A DNA stretch of 64,000 nucleotides from Corynebacterium sp. 21KM1197. Lineage in GTDB: Bacteria > Actinomycetota > Actinomycetes > Mycobacteriales > Mycobacteriaceae. Below the pieces are notes generated by a model, which saw only the letters and a list, made by a program, of their open reading frames with translations, made no database searches and was not told the DNA's origin. Both the position numbers and the translations under genes were made by a program. The stretch is from the NCBI RefSeq assembly GCF_033783015.1, contig NZ_CP123907.1, forward strand, positions 1,240,001 to 1,304,000. The letters run 5' to 3'. Below are positions 30,775 through 38,899 of the stretch, one piece after another (position 1 is the stretch's first letter; every line of letters starts with the position of its first letter).

Positions 30775-31649
30775 CAGTTTTCCTCCGAAAGCGTGGGGAT
30801 CTGATCCTGGTTGGCCGGAATCTGCGCCGTGGGCGCTGCGGATGCGGTGGGCACCGCGCCGGAGGTTCCCGCGGCCAAGGAAGCCGCGTCACCGTCGGTA
30901 GCCTCGGTAAGCTCAGTAGGCTCAGTAGACGTGACTGCGCGACGCCCCCCGCCCTCGTGCTCCTCCCCCATAGTGCGCAGGTCGATCACCCGGGTGGCGA
31001 TGCCGGAGAAGTCCGGGTTCACCGTGGAGGCCACCACGGGCAGGCTCAGCGAGAGTTCGCGCAGTTCCGTCAGGATCTCATCGCGCAACTCCATATCTCG
31101 CACCTGGTCAATATCGTCCACGATGAGCACGGCGGCGTCGGCACGCGAGACGAGCGCCAGCAGCACGCGCAGCCGGAAGCGATCGTGGGGATCGATCTCC
31201 CCCACCTTGGTGCGCAGATCAATGTCCAGCCCCAGGGGCTGCAACCAGGGGCGCACGAGGTCGTGATCGAGCAGGTCCTTGCCCACCCGCTTCCACCAGG
31301 GGCTGGCCCAGTTCACCTGCTCGCGCAGCACCGCGCGCACGGGCACGATGCGGTCGAGGGAATCCACCTCCGCCGCGCCCGCCAGGGCCACCATGCGGAA
31401 GAGGTCGGTGTGCTTCTGCACCGTTTTTCCCCGGTGTTCCAGGGTGACGGAGCCCGCGCTGGGGCGTCGCCTGCCCGCCAGCGTGAGGCTGAGCGCGGTG
31501 TGGTAGTTCTCGCGGCTATTGCGCAGCAACGTGAGCCCGGTTCCCACGGAAAAACTCCAACCGGGTTCCGGCTGATCGGCCTGCACGCGCACCTGGTTAG
31601 CCGCCAAGGTAAAAGCCGAGCGGTGCCGGGCCCTTCTCCCATCGTTCAT
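30774..31649 (-). CDS. Degenerate ABC-transporter ATPase-like partner of the YhgE protein
   Basis: About 291 residues from the ATG at 31649 (AGAGGT six bases upstream). The fold order is that of an ABC ATPase, but the Walker A position reads GTGLTLLRNSRENYHTAL, lacking GxxGxGKS/T, and the Walker B region reads AAVLIVDDIDQV with Asp instead of the catalytic Glu. A Ser/Thr/Ala/Glu-rich tail of 60 residues follows. It is translationally coupled to the YhgE gene and divergent from a TetR gene. Probably a non-hydrolysing regulatory or structural partner; an active ATPase is unlikely on sequence. Confidence 0.7.
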   Translation of the reverse strand: MNDGRRARHRSAFTLAANQVRVQADQPEPGWSFSVGTGLTLLRNSRENYHTALSLTLAGRRRPSAGSVTLEHRGKTVQKHTDLFRMVALAGAAEVDSLDRIVPVRAVLREQVNWASPWWKRVGKDLLDHDLVRPWLQPLGLDIDLRTKVGEIDPHDRFRLRVLLALVSRADAAVLIVDDIDQVRDMELRDEILTELRELSLSLPVVASTVNPDFSGIATRVIDLRTMGEEHEGGGRRAVTSTEPTELTEATDGDAASLAAGTSGAVPTASAAPTAQIPANQDQIPTLSEEN

Positions 31650-31670
31650 GGTGATACCTCTGTTCACAGT

Positions 31671-31695
31671 CAAGTGGAGGATAAACTATCACTTG
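31671..31695. promoter_or_regulatory. Candidate TetR operator between the ATPase-like and TetR genes
   Basis: CAAGTG (31671-31676) and CACTTG (31690-31695) form a perfect 6-bp inverted repeat with a 13-base spacer, 22 bases ahead of the ATPase-like start and overlapping a GATAGT -10-like hexamer on the minus strand. Position and symmetry suit autoregulation plus repression of the transporter by the divergent TetR protein. Confidence 0.4.
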
Positions 31696-31800
31696 CTAAC
31701 GCCTCATACTTCATTCATGGACGCACGGTGTCAAGCCGCGCACAGTACCCCACCAGCCACACCAGCCCCACGGGCCCCAGGAAAGGAAGGTTCCCGCGCC

Positions 31801-32403
31801 GTGCGTATCGACGCCCGCGAGCGCAGGCAACGCATTATCGACGCCGCCTGCGACCTCTTCCGCACCCATCACCCCGCCGAGGTCACGATGGAGCGCGTGG
31901 CCGAGCGCGCTCAGGTGGGCATCGCCACCGTGTACCGCAACTTTCCCGACCGCGAGGCCCTCAAACTCACCTGCGCGCTCTATCTCCTAGAAGTAGTAGA
32001 GACGATCGAACTCGATACCCTCACCCACCTTGCCGCCGACCCCGCCCGCGCGGAGCACACGTGGCGTCGATTCGTGTTTTCCCTCGTGGACCTCGGCACC
32101 GGAGCCCTCGTGCCCGCTCTCGCCCCGGCCTCCCTGAGCGACCTCGGCCCGGAGGGTGCCAAGCATCGCACCCTGGTGCGTCAGCACACGCAAGCGATCC
32201 TGGACGCGGCCGCCCGGCACGGCCTGGTTTCCCCCGCGCTGCGCGCCCATGAGTTCGTCACCCAACTCACCGTGCTCACCCGCCCGCCCGTTCCCGGCGT
32301 GCACAGCCTCAACCCCGAGGTGACCTCGCAGTTGGTGGAGTCGTATCTGGACCATCAGCGCACCCTGGGTACGCCGGATACGCCGGGGCACGGCGTCGAT
32401 TAG
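31801..32403 (+). CDS. TetR-family transcriptional regulator
   Basis: About 200 residues from the GTG at 31801 (GGAAGG about ten bases upstream); an ATG at 31717 is in frame but has no ribosome site. The N-terminal helix-turn-helix is clear: RRQRIIDAACDLFRTH, then TMERVAERAQVGIATVYRNF. The C-terminal ligand domain is typical of the family and unassigned. It is divergent from the degenerate ATPase/YhgE pair, which it probably represses. Confidence 0.88.
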   Translation: MRIDARERRQRIIDAACDLFRTHHPAEVTMERVAERAQVGIATVYRNFPDREALKLTCALYLLEVVETIELDTLTHLAADPARAEHTWRRFVFSLVDLGTGALVPALAPASLSDLGPEGAKHRTLVRQHTQAILDAAARHGLVSPALRAHEFVTQLTVLTRPPVPGVHSLNPEVTSQLVESYLDHQRTLGTPDTPGHGVD

Positions 32404-32503
32404 CGCGCCCCCTTCGCCCGGGAATAGGTTAGGCTCAAAGTTGTTGATATGTCACAGAAAGGCCGCAAGGGCGGCTCCAGAAATAGTTATTAAGGAGAAG
32501 ATC

Positions 32504-33652
32504 ATGCAGTTTGGCATCATGAGCGTGGGCGACGTCACCCAAGACCCCACCACCGGCCGCACCCCCAGCGAGGCCGAGCGCATCGAGGCGATCACTGCCA
32601 TAGCCCTCAAGGCCGAGGAAGTGGGCCTGGACGTATTTGCCACCGGCGAGCACCACAACCCGCCCTTCGTACCCTCCTCGCCCACCACGCACCTGGCCTA
32701 CATCGCCGCCAAGACCACCCGGCTGCGGCTTTCCACCTCCACCACGCTGATCACCACCAATGACCCCGTGAAGATCGCGGAGGATTACGCCTTCCTTCAG
32801 CATCTCTCCGGCGGCCGCAATGACCTCATGCTCGGTCGTGGCAATAGCGGGCCGGTGTACCCGTGGTTTGGCAAGGACATCCGTCAGGGTATCCCGCTGG
32901 CCGTGGAAAACTACCACCTGCTGCGCCGCCTGTGGCGCGAGCGCACCGTGAACTGGGAAGGCAAGTTCCGCACCCCGCTGCACGGGTACACCTCTACCCC
33001 GTGGCCGCTGGACGACGTCCCGCCCTTTGTGTGGCACGGCTCGATCCGCTCCCCGCAGATCGCGGAGCAGGCGGCCTTTTATGGCGACGGCTTCTTCCAC
33101 AACAACATCTTCTGGAACAAGGAACACACCGCCTCCATGGTGAACCTGTACCGCCGCCGCTTCGAGGCCTTCGGGCACGGCCGCGCCGATCAGGCCATCG
33201 TGGGCCTGGGCGGGCACGTATTCCTGGCCGATTCCGAGGCCGAGGCAAAAAAGCAGTTCCGCCCCTACTTTGATAACGCCCCCGTGTACGGCCACGGCCC
33301 CTCCCTGGAGGAGTTCAGCGAGATGACGCCCCTGACCGTGGGCACCGCCGAGCAGGCGATTGAGCGCACCATGCAGTTTGCGGACTGGGTGGGCGATTAT
33401 CAGCGCCAGCTCTTCCTGGTGGATCACGCCGGACTGCCGCTGGAGGTGGTGCTGGATCAGATCGAGCGCCTGGGCCGAGACGTGGTGCCGGAGGTGCGCC
33501 GCCGCATGGAGGAACGCCGCCCCGAGCACGTTCCCTCCGATCCGCCCACCCACACCAGCCTGCTGGCGGATACCACCCGCAGCAACCCGCACTTCCAGGT
33601 CAGCCCCGGTGCGGCCGCACAGGAGAAAGAAAACAAGGGCACCCAGGCCTAA
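32504..33652 (+). CDS. CE1758-type FMN-dependent luciferase-like monooxygenase
   Basis: Bacterial-luciferase-fold flavin enzyme of 382 residues from the ATG at 32504 (AAGGAG six bases upstream). Family features: EVGLDVFATGEHHNPPFVPS near the N-terminus, HLSGGRNDLMLGRGNSGPVY, and PQIAEQAAFYGDGFFHNNIF. It is followed after 49 bases by the paired FMN reductase, a conserved actinobacterial duo. The substrate of this duo is not known. Confidence 0.92.
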   Translation: MQFGIMSVGDVTQDPTTGRTPSEAERIEAITAIALKAEEVGLDVFATGEHHNPPFVPSSPTTHLAYIAAKTTRLRLSTSTTLITTNDPVKIAEDYAFLQHLSGGRNDLMLGRGNSGPVYPWFGKDIRQGIPLAVENYHLLRRLWRERTVNWEGKFRTPLHGYTSTPWPLDDVPPFVWHGSIRSPQIAEQAAFYGDGFFHNNIFWNKEHTASMVNLYRRRFEAFGHGRADQAIVGLGGHVFLADSEAEAKKQFRPYFDNAPVYGHGPSLEEFSEMTPLTVGTAEQAIERTMQFADWVGDYQRQLFLVDHAGLPLEVVLDQIERLGRDVVPEVRRRMEERRPEHVPSDPPTHTSLLADTTRSNPHFQVSPGAAAQEKENKGTQA

Positions 33653-33701
33653 CTCGCCTACACTGGCACGGCAATACGCCACTGAGGAGGAATAGCACAC
33701 C

Positions 33702-34307
33702 ATGTACACACTCACCGCCATTACCGCCGGGCTCTCCACCCCCTCGACCACCCGGCAGATAGCGGAGCAGATCGCCCAGGCCGCCTCCGAACAACTGGGG
33801 CAGGCGGGCCACGAGGTAGAGATCATCACCATCGAACTGCGCGACCTCGCCTCCGACCTCGCCAGCGCCATGACCAGCGGCGGACTGCTCACCCCCGCGC
33901 TGCAAAAGGCCATCGACCACACCACCGGGGCCGATGGGCTCATCGTGGTCACCCCCGTGTTCAAGGCGAGTTACTCCGGGCTGTTCAAGATGTTCTTCGA
34001 CGCCCTCGATACCCAAGCCATCGTGGGCAAACCCACCGTGATCGCGGCCACGGCCGGTTCCCCCCGACACTCCCTCGTCCTGGATTATTCCCTGCGTCCG
34101 CTGCTGAGTTACCTGCGCGCCACCATCATGCCCACCGGAATCTTCGCCGCTACGGAGGACTTCGGAGGTGCTCAATCCGGGGCGCTCACCCAGCGCATTG
34201 ACAAGGCCGGCGGGGAACTCGCCCAGGCCGTGGCGGGATCCGCCCCCGCCCAGGCCACACAGGAGGAATCCTTCCTTGGTCTACTCCACCAGCACGATGG
34301 GGCCTAA
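33702..34307 (+). CDS. CE1759-type NADPH-dependent FMN reductase
   Basis: Flavodoxin-fold reductase of 201 residues that probably supplies reduced FMN to the luciferase-like partner. Visible: the phosphate loop region GLSTPSTTRQIAEQIA at the N-terminus and the flavin-binding VTPVFKASYSGLFKMFFDAL, then AATAGSPRHSL. A GAGGAGG site precedes the ATG. Forms a two-gene unit with the preceding monooxygenase. Confidence 0.92.
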   Translation: MYTLTAITAGLSTPSTTRQIAEQIAQAASEQLGQAGHEVEIITIELRDLASDLASAMTSGGLLTPALQKAIDHTTGADGLIVVTPVFKASYSGLFKMFFDALDTQAIVGKPTVIAATAGSPRHSLVLDYSLRPLLSYLRATIMPTGIFAATEDFGGAQSGALTQRIDKAGGELAQAVAGSAPAQATQEESFLGLLHQHDGA

Positions 34308-34381
34308 GCCACACATGCGAAGATAACCATGTAACGTCGTGGAGGATCTTTTTCACCTCAACCTGATTTGAAGGGTTCTCC

Positions 34382-35779
34382 ATGACCATTAGCGTTGTCG
34401 ATCTCTTCAGCATCGGCATTGGCCCCTCCTCCTCCCACACCGTGGGCCCCATGCGCGCCGCCCTGGCGTTCACCGAAAGGCTTAACGACGCCCCCGCCAC
34501 CATCCGCGTGGAACTGCGCGGCTCGCTGGCCGCCACCGGGCGCGGCCACGGCACCGACCGCGCCGTGATCCTCGGCCTCGCCGGATACGACCCCGTGACC
34601 GTGCCCGCCGACGTCTCCCCCGCCCCCGGCGAGGCCGTGGCCGTGGTGGGCACCGCCACCGGGCCCGCGGGCGAATACCCCTACGAGATCGACTTCAACC
34701 CCGTGGCCCTGGAACTCCACCCCAACGGCATGATCTTCACCGCCCTGGACGCCTCCGGGCAACCAATCATCACCCAGGACTACTACTCCGTGGGCGGCGG
34801 ATTCATCCTCACCGGCGCAGAACTACGCGAACAGATCGACAGCGAGGGCGGGCTCGGCTCCGGCGCGGCCACCCAGGCCACCGAGACCCCCGTGCCCTAC
34901 CCCTTTGACACCGCCGAGGAACTGCTCACCCAGTGCCAGACCAGCGGAAAGAGCGTGGCGGAGGTCATGGCCGCCAACGAGGCGGCCCTGCACGGGGACA
35001 TCGCCGTGGTCAATGATCACCTCGACCACGTGTGGCGCACCATGCGCCAATGCGTCACCGCCGGCATCTCCACCCGAGGAATCCTCCCCGGCGGACTCTC
35101 CGTGGTGCGCCGCGCCCCCGAGGTGTACGAGCACCTGCTCCAGGAGCAGGAAAAGAACGCCGCCGGCTTCGGCGCGATGGAATGGTCCAACCTCTACGCC
35201 CTGGCCGTGAACGAGGAAAACGCCGCCGGGGGGCGCGTGGTCACCGCCCCCACCAACGGGGCCGCCGGGATCATCCCCGCCGTCATGCACTACGCCCGCG
35301 ACTTCCTCGATAACTTCACCGCCTCCAAGGCCCGGGAATTCCTACTCAGCGCCGGGGCCGTGGGGGCGATCATCAAGGAAAACGCCTCCATCTCCGGGGC
35401 CGAGGTGGGCTGCCAGGGCGAGGTGGGCTCCGCCTCCGCCATGGCCGCCGCCGGGCTATGCGCCGTGCTTGGCGGCACCCCGCAGCAGGTGACCTGCGCG
35501 GCGGAGATCGGCCTGGAACACAACCTCGGGCTCACCTGCGACCCCGTGGGCGGGCTCGTGCAGATCCCCTGCATTGAGCGCAACGCCATCGGCGCCGTGA
35601 AGTCCATCAACGCCGCCCGACTGGCCAAACTGGGCAACGGCACCCACCGGGTGAGCCTGGACGAGGTGGTGAGCACCATGGCAGAGACGGGGCGCGACAT
35701 GCTCACCAAGTACAAGGAAACCGCCGCCGGTGGGCTGGCCGTGACGCTGGGGCTGCCGGTGAGTTTTACGGAGTGTTAG
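34382..35779 (+). CDS. sdaA: L-serine ammonia-lyase, iron-sulfur type, single chain
   Basis: Deaminates L-serine to pyruvate using a 4Fe-4S cluster. The 465-residue protein fuses the beta region ([19 protein letters not shown]) and alpha region ([19 protein letters not shown], then [17 protein letters not shown] and [19 protein letters not shown], which supply cluster cysteines). Start has GAAGGG six bases upstream. Its TAG overlaps the stop of the first island gene on the opposite strand, which marks the island's edge. Confidence 0.96.
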   Translation: MTISVVDLFSIGIGPSSSHTVGPMRAALAFTERLNDAPATIRVELRGSLAATGRGHGTDRAVILGLAGYDPVTVPADVSPAPGEAVAVVGTATGPAGEYPYEIDFNPVALELHPNGMIFTALDASGQPIITQDYYSVGGGFILTGAELREQIDSEGGLGSGAATQATETPVPYPFDTAEELLTQCQTSGKSVAEVMAANEAALHGDIAVVNDHLDHVWRTMRQCVTAGISTRGILPGGLSVVRRAPEVYEHLLQEQEKNAAGFGAMEWSNLYALAVNEENAAGGRVVTAPTNGAAGIIPAVMHYARDFLDNFTASKAREFLLSAGAVGAIIKENASISGAEVGCQGEVGSASAMAAAGLCAVLGGTPQQVTCAAEIGLEHNLGLTCDPVGGLVQIPCIERNAIGAVKSINAARLAKLGNGTHRVSLDEVVSTMAETGRDMLTKYKETAAGGLAVTLGLPVSFTEC

Positions 35780-36303
35780 GGGGCGTGCTGTAAGATCCAC
35801 CGGCCCCGGTCACCATCACTGGGACAGGCAGCCCACACCGAGGCATAAACATTTTTGGTTCGATCGCTGCGCTGATTCTTCCGCTCAAACCAAACAGTTC
35901 CTTTGCATTGCTCCTCCTCTCCCCTAGGAGAGGCATTGAAAGTAAAAGCATAGGTTTTTGTGCGGCCGCTATAGGGAAGATCAACCACTGATCCGCCGGT
36001 TTCCTCCTCCACGTTCTCAAGCCGGTAGGGAGTGTCAAGCGTATTCAGGTATTCACCGAGATCCACGGTGTCAATATTATCCTCCGGCGTAAGGGACAAC
36101 ACCCATATACCGAACGCAAACACTGCGGGCATACCTAAGAGAAGGATGATGCGTCTGATCACTTTAGATAGCTTCAACGGGTTTCCATACGCCAGCCACG
36201 GGGGAACGAAAAGTAGAAATGTTAGCCCGAATATGGCAAGCGTAGTCCAATCCGTTGGACCGTTTACGGTCATACCCACGACCGGGACGTTTTCTATTTG
36301 CAT
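35776..36303 (-). CDS. Island membrane protein with two helices and an exported C-terminal domain
   Basis: 175 residues from the ATG at 36303 (GGAG six bases upstream; an ATG four codons upstream lacks a site). Two hydrophobic helices (about residues 19-40 and 53-72) are followed by a soluble domain of about 100 residues with two cysteines and the segment VDLPYSGRTKTYAFTFNAS. No family recognised. AT-richer than sdaA and shares its strand with the toxin-like operon; its stop overlaps the sdaA stop by two bases. It does not share the motifs of the three membrane paralogues next to it. Confidence 0.65.
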   Translation of the reverse strand: MQIENVPVVGMTVNGPTDWTTLAIFGLTFLLFVPPWLAYGNPLKLSKVIRRIILLLGMPAVFAFGIWVLSLTPEDNIDTVDLGEYLNTLDTPYRLENVEEETGGSVVDLPYSGRTKTYAFTFNASPRGEEEQCKGTVWFERKNQRSDRTKNVYASVWAACPSDGDRGRWILQHAP

Positions 36304-36348
36304 AGGTTTCTCCATTACTATATGGTTAAATAATTTCCACACCCACAC

Positions 36349-37050
36349 CTAATTAGGGGAAAGTAAATTTCCAGACTCCACCAAACGAACAACCTCCTCA
36401 GAATCGAAAGTGCCGCACATATTCGCGTTAATGTGCTGAGTTATAATCTTACTAACAACGTCACGCTCTTTAAAAAAGAGAATTCGAGATTTTTCCATCT
36501 CCCACTCCCCCGATAGGGTGAAACTTTTAATAAATAGAGCATCTTCATTCTTATTCAAAGTTGCTGTACCTGGTACCAGTTCATATCTATTAAACGTATG
36601 GACAGAGAACAAATCCTTCCTCACATGGAAATAGGTGATGCCAAAATCCGGCGCAGCTAATAAAGACCACAAGCCCCAAACCCAAAAAGAAAGTGAAGCA
36701 AGGAACACTAAAACTAATCCAATGTTGATTCCACTTTCCATATAAGTATTTACACAAAGTTCCACAATACCCATTACGAGAGATAGTAGGAGTAGAGCCA
36801 GCACCCTAACAGAATAAGACTTAGCAACGAGCTCTTCCCCCGGCTCCCATCTTACGACTTTAGCTATAATCCAACCGAATAATCGAGGAAGCATAAGGGG
36901 AACATAGAAAAGTACAAATGAAAGGAGTAGCAACAAGAAAGGAAGTAGGGATAGAAATATCACCTCCCTTCCATATCGAAGATAGGCAACAGTAAATACA
37001 GCCGGGGCAAAGAAATATCCACACACAAGAGATACTTGAATTATCCTCAT
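36349..37050 (-). CDS. Membrane protein paralogue A, candidate immunity protein
   Basis: About 233 residues, starting at the ATG at 37050 with GAAGG five bases upstream (GTG 37062 and ATG 37053 are alternatives). Four predicted transmembrane helices in two pairs (about residues 5-55 and 80-135), then a C-terminal cytosolic domain. That domain shares three short landmarks with the genes at 37210 and 38160: YELVPG, SGEWEMEK and VVRLVES. AT-rich like its neighbours and unlike the core genome. It lies in the operon downstream of a glycine-zipper exported protein, so I infer an immunity role; no known family recognised. Confidence 0.6.
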   Translation of the reverse strand: MRIIQVSLVCGYFFAPAVFTVAYLRYGREVIFLSLLPFLLLLLSFVLFYVPLMLPRLFGWIIAKVVRWEPGEELVAKSYSVRVLALLLLSLVMGIVELCVNTYMESGINIGLVLVFLASLSFWVWGLWSLLAAPDFGITYFHVRKDLFSVHTFNRYELVPGTATLNKNEDALFIKSFTLSGEWEMEKSRILFFKERDVVSKIITQHINANMCGTFDSEEVVRLVESGNLLSPN

Positions 37051-37068
37051 CATTACCTTCACTGGGAA

Positions 37069-37200
37069 CTAGATACACCGAGGTTTATTCACAGGGTTGC
37101 AGAGGTGAAACCTCTACCAACCTTAACCCTGGTCAAACGACTACGGAGAGACTGCATCACTGGAAGGTGAGATCCTGTGAATAAACCTCATAATATCTAG
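37069..37200. repeat. Inverted-repeat element between paralogues A and B
   Basis: Perfect 16-bp inverted repeats, GAGGTTTATTCACAGG at 37080-37095 and its complement at 37174-37189, enclose a 78-base core. The match continues outward imperfectly to CTAGATA / TATCTAG, so arms total roughly 30 bases. Inside the core is a small hairpin AGAGGT-GAA-ACCTCT. Could be a MITE-like element, a structured RNA or a recombination site; it has no recognisable transposase. Confidence 0.6.
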
Positions 37201-37209
37201 ATCCCATTA

Positions 37210-37929
37210 CTAAGTCCGTAAATTTTCTAGCGCTCCTGCTGACTCCATCAGCCTAATCAAATCATTTCGATGTAATCCTCCAATAATGTGGGAACCTAAA
37301 TGTATCGATTTATATTTTCTACACTCCACCCCCTCTTTAATGGATGAAGTTTTTCTCACCTCCCACTCGCCTCTCAACGCAAAATAATCCAGAATTTCCC
37401 CCAAGAATCCAACGCTCGCAACCACTCCAGTTCCCGGAACAAGACTATAAGTTCGCGAACCTTGTTGAAAAGTTACACCAGAGTTATCAACTAGGAATAT
37501 ACTTCTCCAACCTCCAAACGGAATGGTTTTACAAAAATACCATACCGAACAACATATAGAACATGTAATAAAAAAGTACTCAACTATCCCCAGTTCAGCG
37601 CTGAATTCAACTACCGCAAGAGAATTTAAAAATGAAGCCGTCAGTACCGATAGGAAAATATAAACCGTATGTATTGAAATAAACTTAGCACCATTTTCCA
37701 AAATCGATACCTCTACTACCGAAGTCCATCCCAGAAATTTGGGGCATATCGCTGGCGCCATAACCAGGAACGTGAAAAAAGAGAGCGCCGACATTACATA
37801 CCACACCAAATCATTGTCCTTATTTACAATAATAGGAACAACCACACCAAGGGAAAACATGACAAAATATAGTAAAGATACTACATAGAACAGCATCTTT
37901 GACTTATACTCATTCTCCATATTCATCAT
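37210..37929 (-). CDS. Membrane protein paralogue B, candidate immunity protein
   Basis: 239 residues. Four hydrophobic helices (about residues 13-35, 43-62, 82-103, 112-132), then a soluble C-terminal domain with YSLVPG, RGEWEVRK and LIRLMES, matching landmarks in the neighbours at 36349 and 38160. Several cysteines sit in helix four. The start ATG overlaps the stop of a 41-codon ORF (ATGA). AT-rich. Probable function, by position and topology, is protection against the exported protein encoded upstream; this is inference. Confidence 0.6.
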   Translation of the reverse strand: MMNMENEYKSKMLFYVVSLLYFVMFSLGVVVPIIVNKDNDLVWYVMSALSFFTFLVMAPAICPKFLGWTSVVEVSILENGAKFISIHTVYIFLSVLTASFLNSLAVVEFSAELGIVEYFFITCSICCSVWYFCKTIPFGGWRSIFLVDNSGVTFQQGSRTYSLVPGTGVVASVGFLGEILDYFALRGEWEVRKTSSIKEGVECRKYKSIHLGSHIIGGLHRNDLIRLMESAGALENLRT

Positions 37930-38051
37930 TCCAGTATTTCTGTATAAGTTTCGTAGCGCCGATACCTGACCCTATAAATCGTCATGTAGGAACGCATCGT
38001 CACTGGTTCAACGAGCCTATAGGTCTGCTGCAGACCCACTGCATCAACCAT
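37926..38051 (-). CDS. Small coupled ORF between paralogues C and B (41 aa)
   Basis: ATG at 38051 to TGA at 37926, encoding a basic Tyr/Arg-rich peptide (for example YMTIYRVRYRRYETYTEIL). The frame stays open about 18 codons further upstream to a TGA, without a clear start. Its stop overlaps the start of paralogue B by four bases, a typical coupling arrangement, and the base composition is higher in GC than the flanking genes. Either a real small protein or the tail of a degraded gene. Confidence 0.3.
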   Translation of the reverse strand: MVDAVGLQQTYRLVEPVTMRSYMTIYRVRYRRYETYTEILE

Positions 38052-38159
38052 TAGAACTTCTTCAGGCACAGTTACCCACCGACCACCAAAGTACCCGCAC
38101 TTCCGAAGCCATCAATCATAAATTCACAAAGTGGAATCACCCAAAATAAAAACAAACTC

Positions 38160-38840
38160 TTAAGAATTAACCTCTATCATTTTTCTTACCCTTTCCGGGT
38201 CACTACTTCCAATGTATATAGAATTAATGAAGATAGATTTTTTAACTACGGATCTAGTATTTTTACGGAAAAGATATTTTTTCTCCACACTCCACTCACC
38301 TATAATAGTAAAACCATCGCCCATATCCCCATCCCTCTTGTCCATCACTCTAAATTTTTCTGGCACTAGAGTAAATCTAAGTGCTCCATCAATAACCATC
38401 CCACCATGGTAAACGTAAACGCGACCCGTCCCAAATCCCGGGTTTAATATCCCATAATATATCAATACGATAAGCATGGTAACTAGCGTAGCCAGAGTTA
38501 TTATATATGTTTCATATTTTGAATCGCCGGAAAAGAATATAACAAATATGGCGCACATTACCATTCCTGGAATTATGGAGGCCATCCCCAGCCATACATG
38601 ATGGGTTACAAAAGTTAAGCTCTCACCGGAGGTTTTCCTAGCGAAGACCCACCCCATCCTCCTCCCAAAGACGATAGATATAATAGCGAGAAATAAAACA
38701 GAAGAAAAAAGTAGGAAACATAGCGATGCTATCGCCATTATATACGCTTCGCGATTCAGAAATATTCCAAAGGAAATTCCAGAAAATAAAACGAGAGAGA
38801 ACATGCTGGCCACATGTCCGTATCCACTTTTTTTACCCAC
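38160..38840 (-). CDS. Membrane protein paralogue C, candidate immunity protein
   Basis: 226 residues, first gene after the large exported protein (59-base gap). Four hydrophobic helices (about residues 12-30, 34-58, 82-104, 110-132) and a soluble C-terminal domain with FTLVPE, IGEWSVEK and RVRKMIEV, the same landmarks as the genes at 37210 and 36349 but otherwise divergent. Strongly AT-rich. Pore-forming toxins are normally neutralised by small polytopic membrane proteins encoded next to them, which this resembles in place and topology. Cognate status is untested. Confidence 0.6.
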   Translation of the reverse strand: MGKKSGYGHVASMFSLVLFSGISFGIFLNREAYIMAIASLCFLLFSSVLFLAIISIVFGRRMGWVFARKTSGESLTFVTHHVWLGMASIIPGMVMCAIFVIFFSGDSKYETYIITLATLVTMLIVLIYYGILNPGFGTGRVYVYHGGMVIDGALRFTLVPEKFRVMDKRDGDMGDGFTIIGEWSVEKKYLFRKNTRSVVKKSIFINSIYIGSSDPERVRKMIEVNS

Positions 38841-38899
38841 CTATATCCCCTTTCAGAGATTGAAAAATGACATAATGGTAAATATGCGATTATCGAAAA

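Noticed and set aside
37069..37200. Integron attC site or CRISPR unit
   Set aside because: No integrase, no core GTTRRRY pairing at the ends, and no repeated spacer units.
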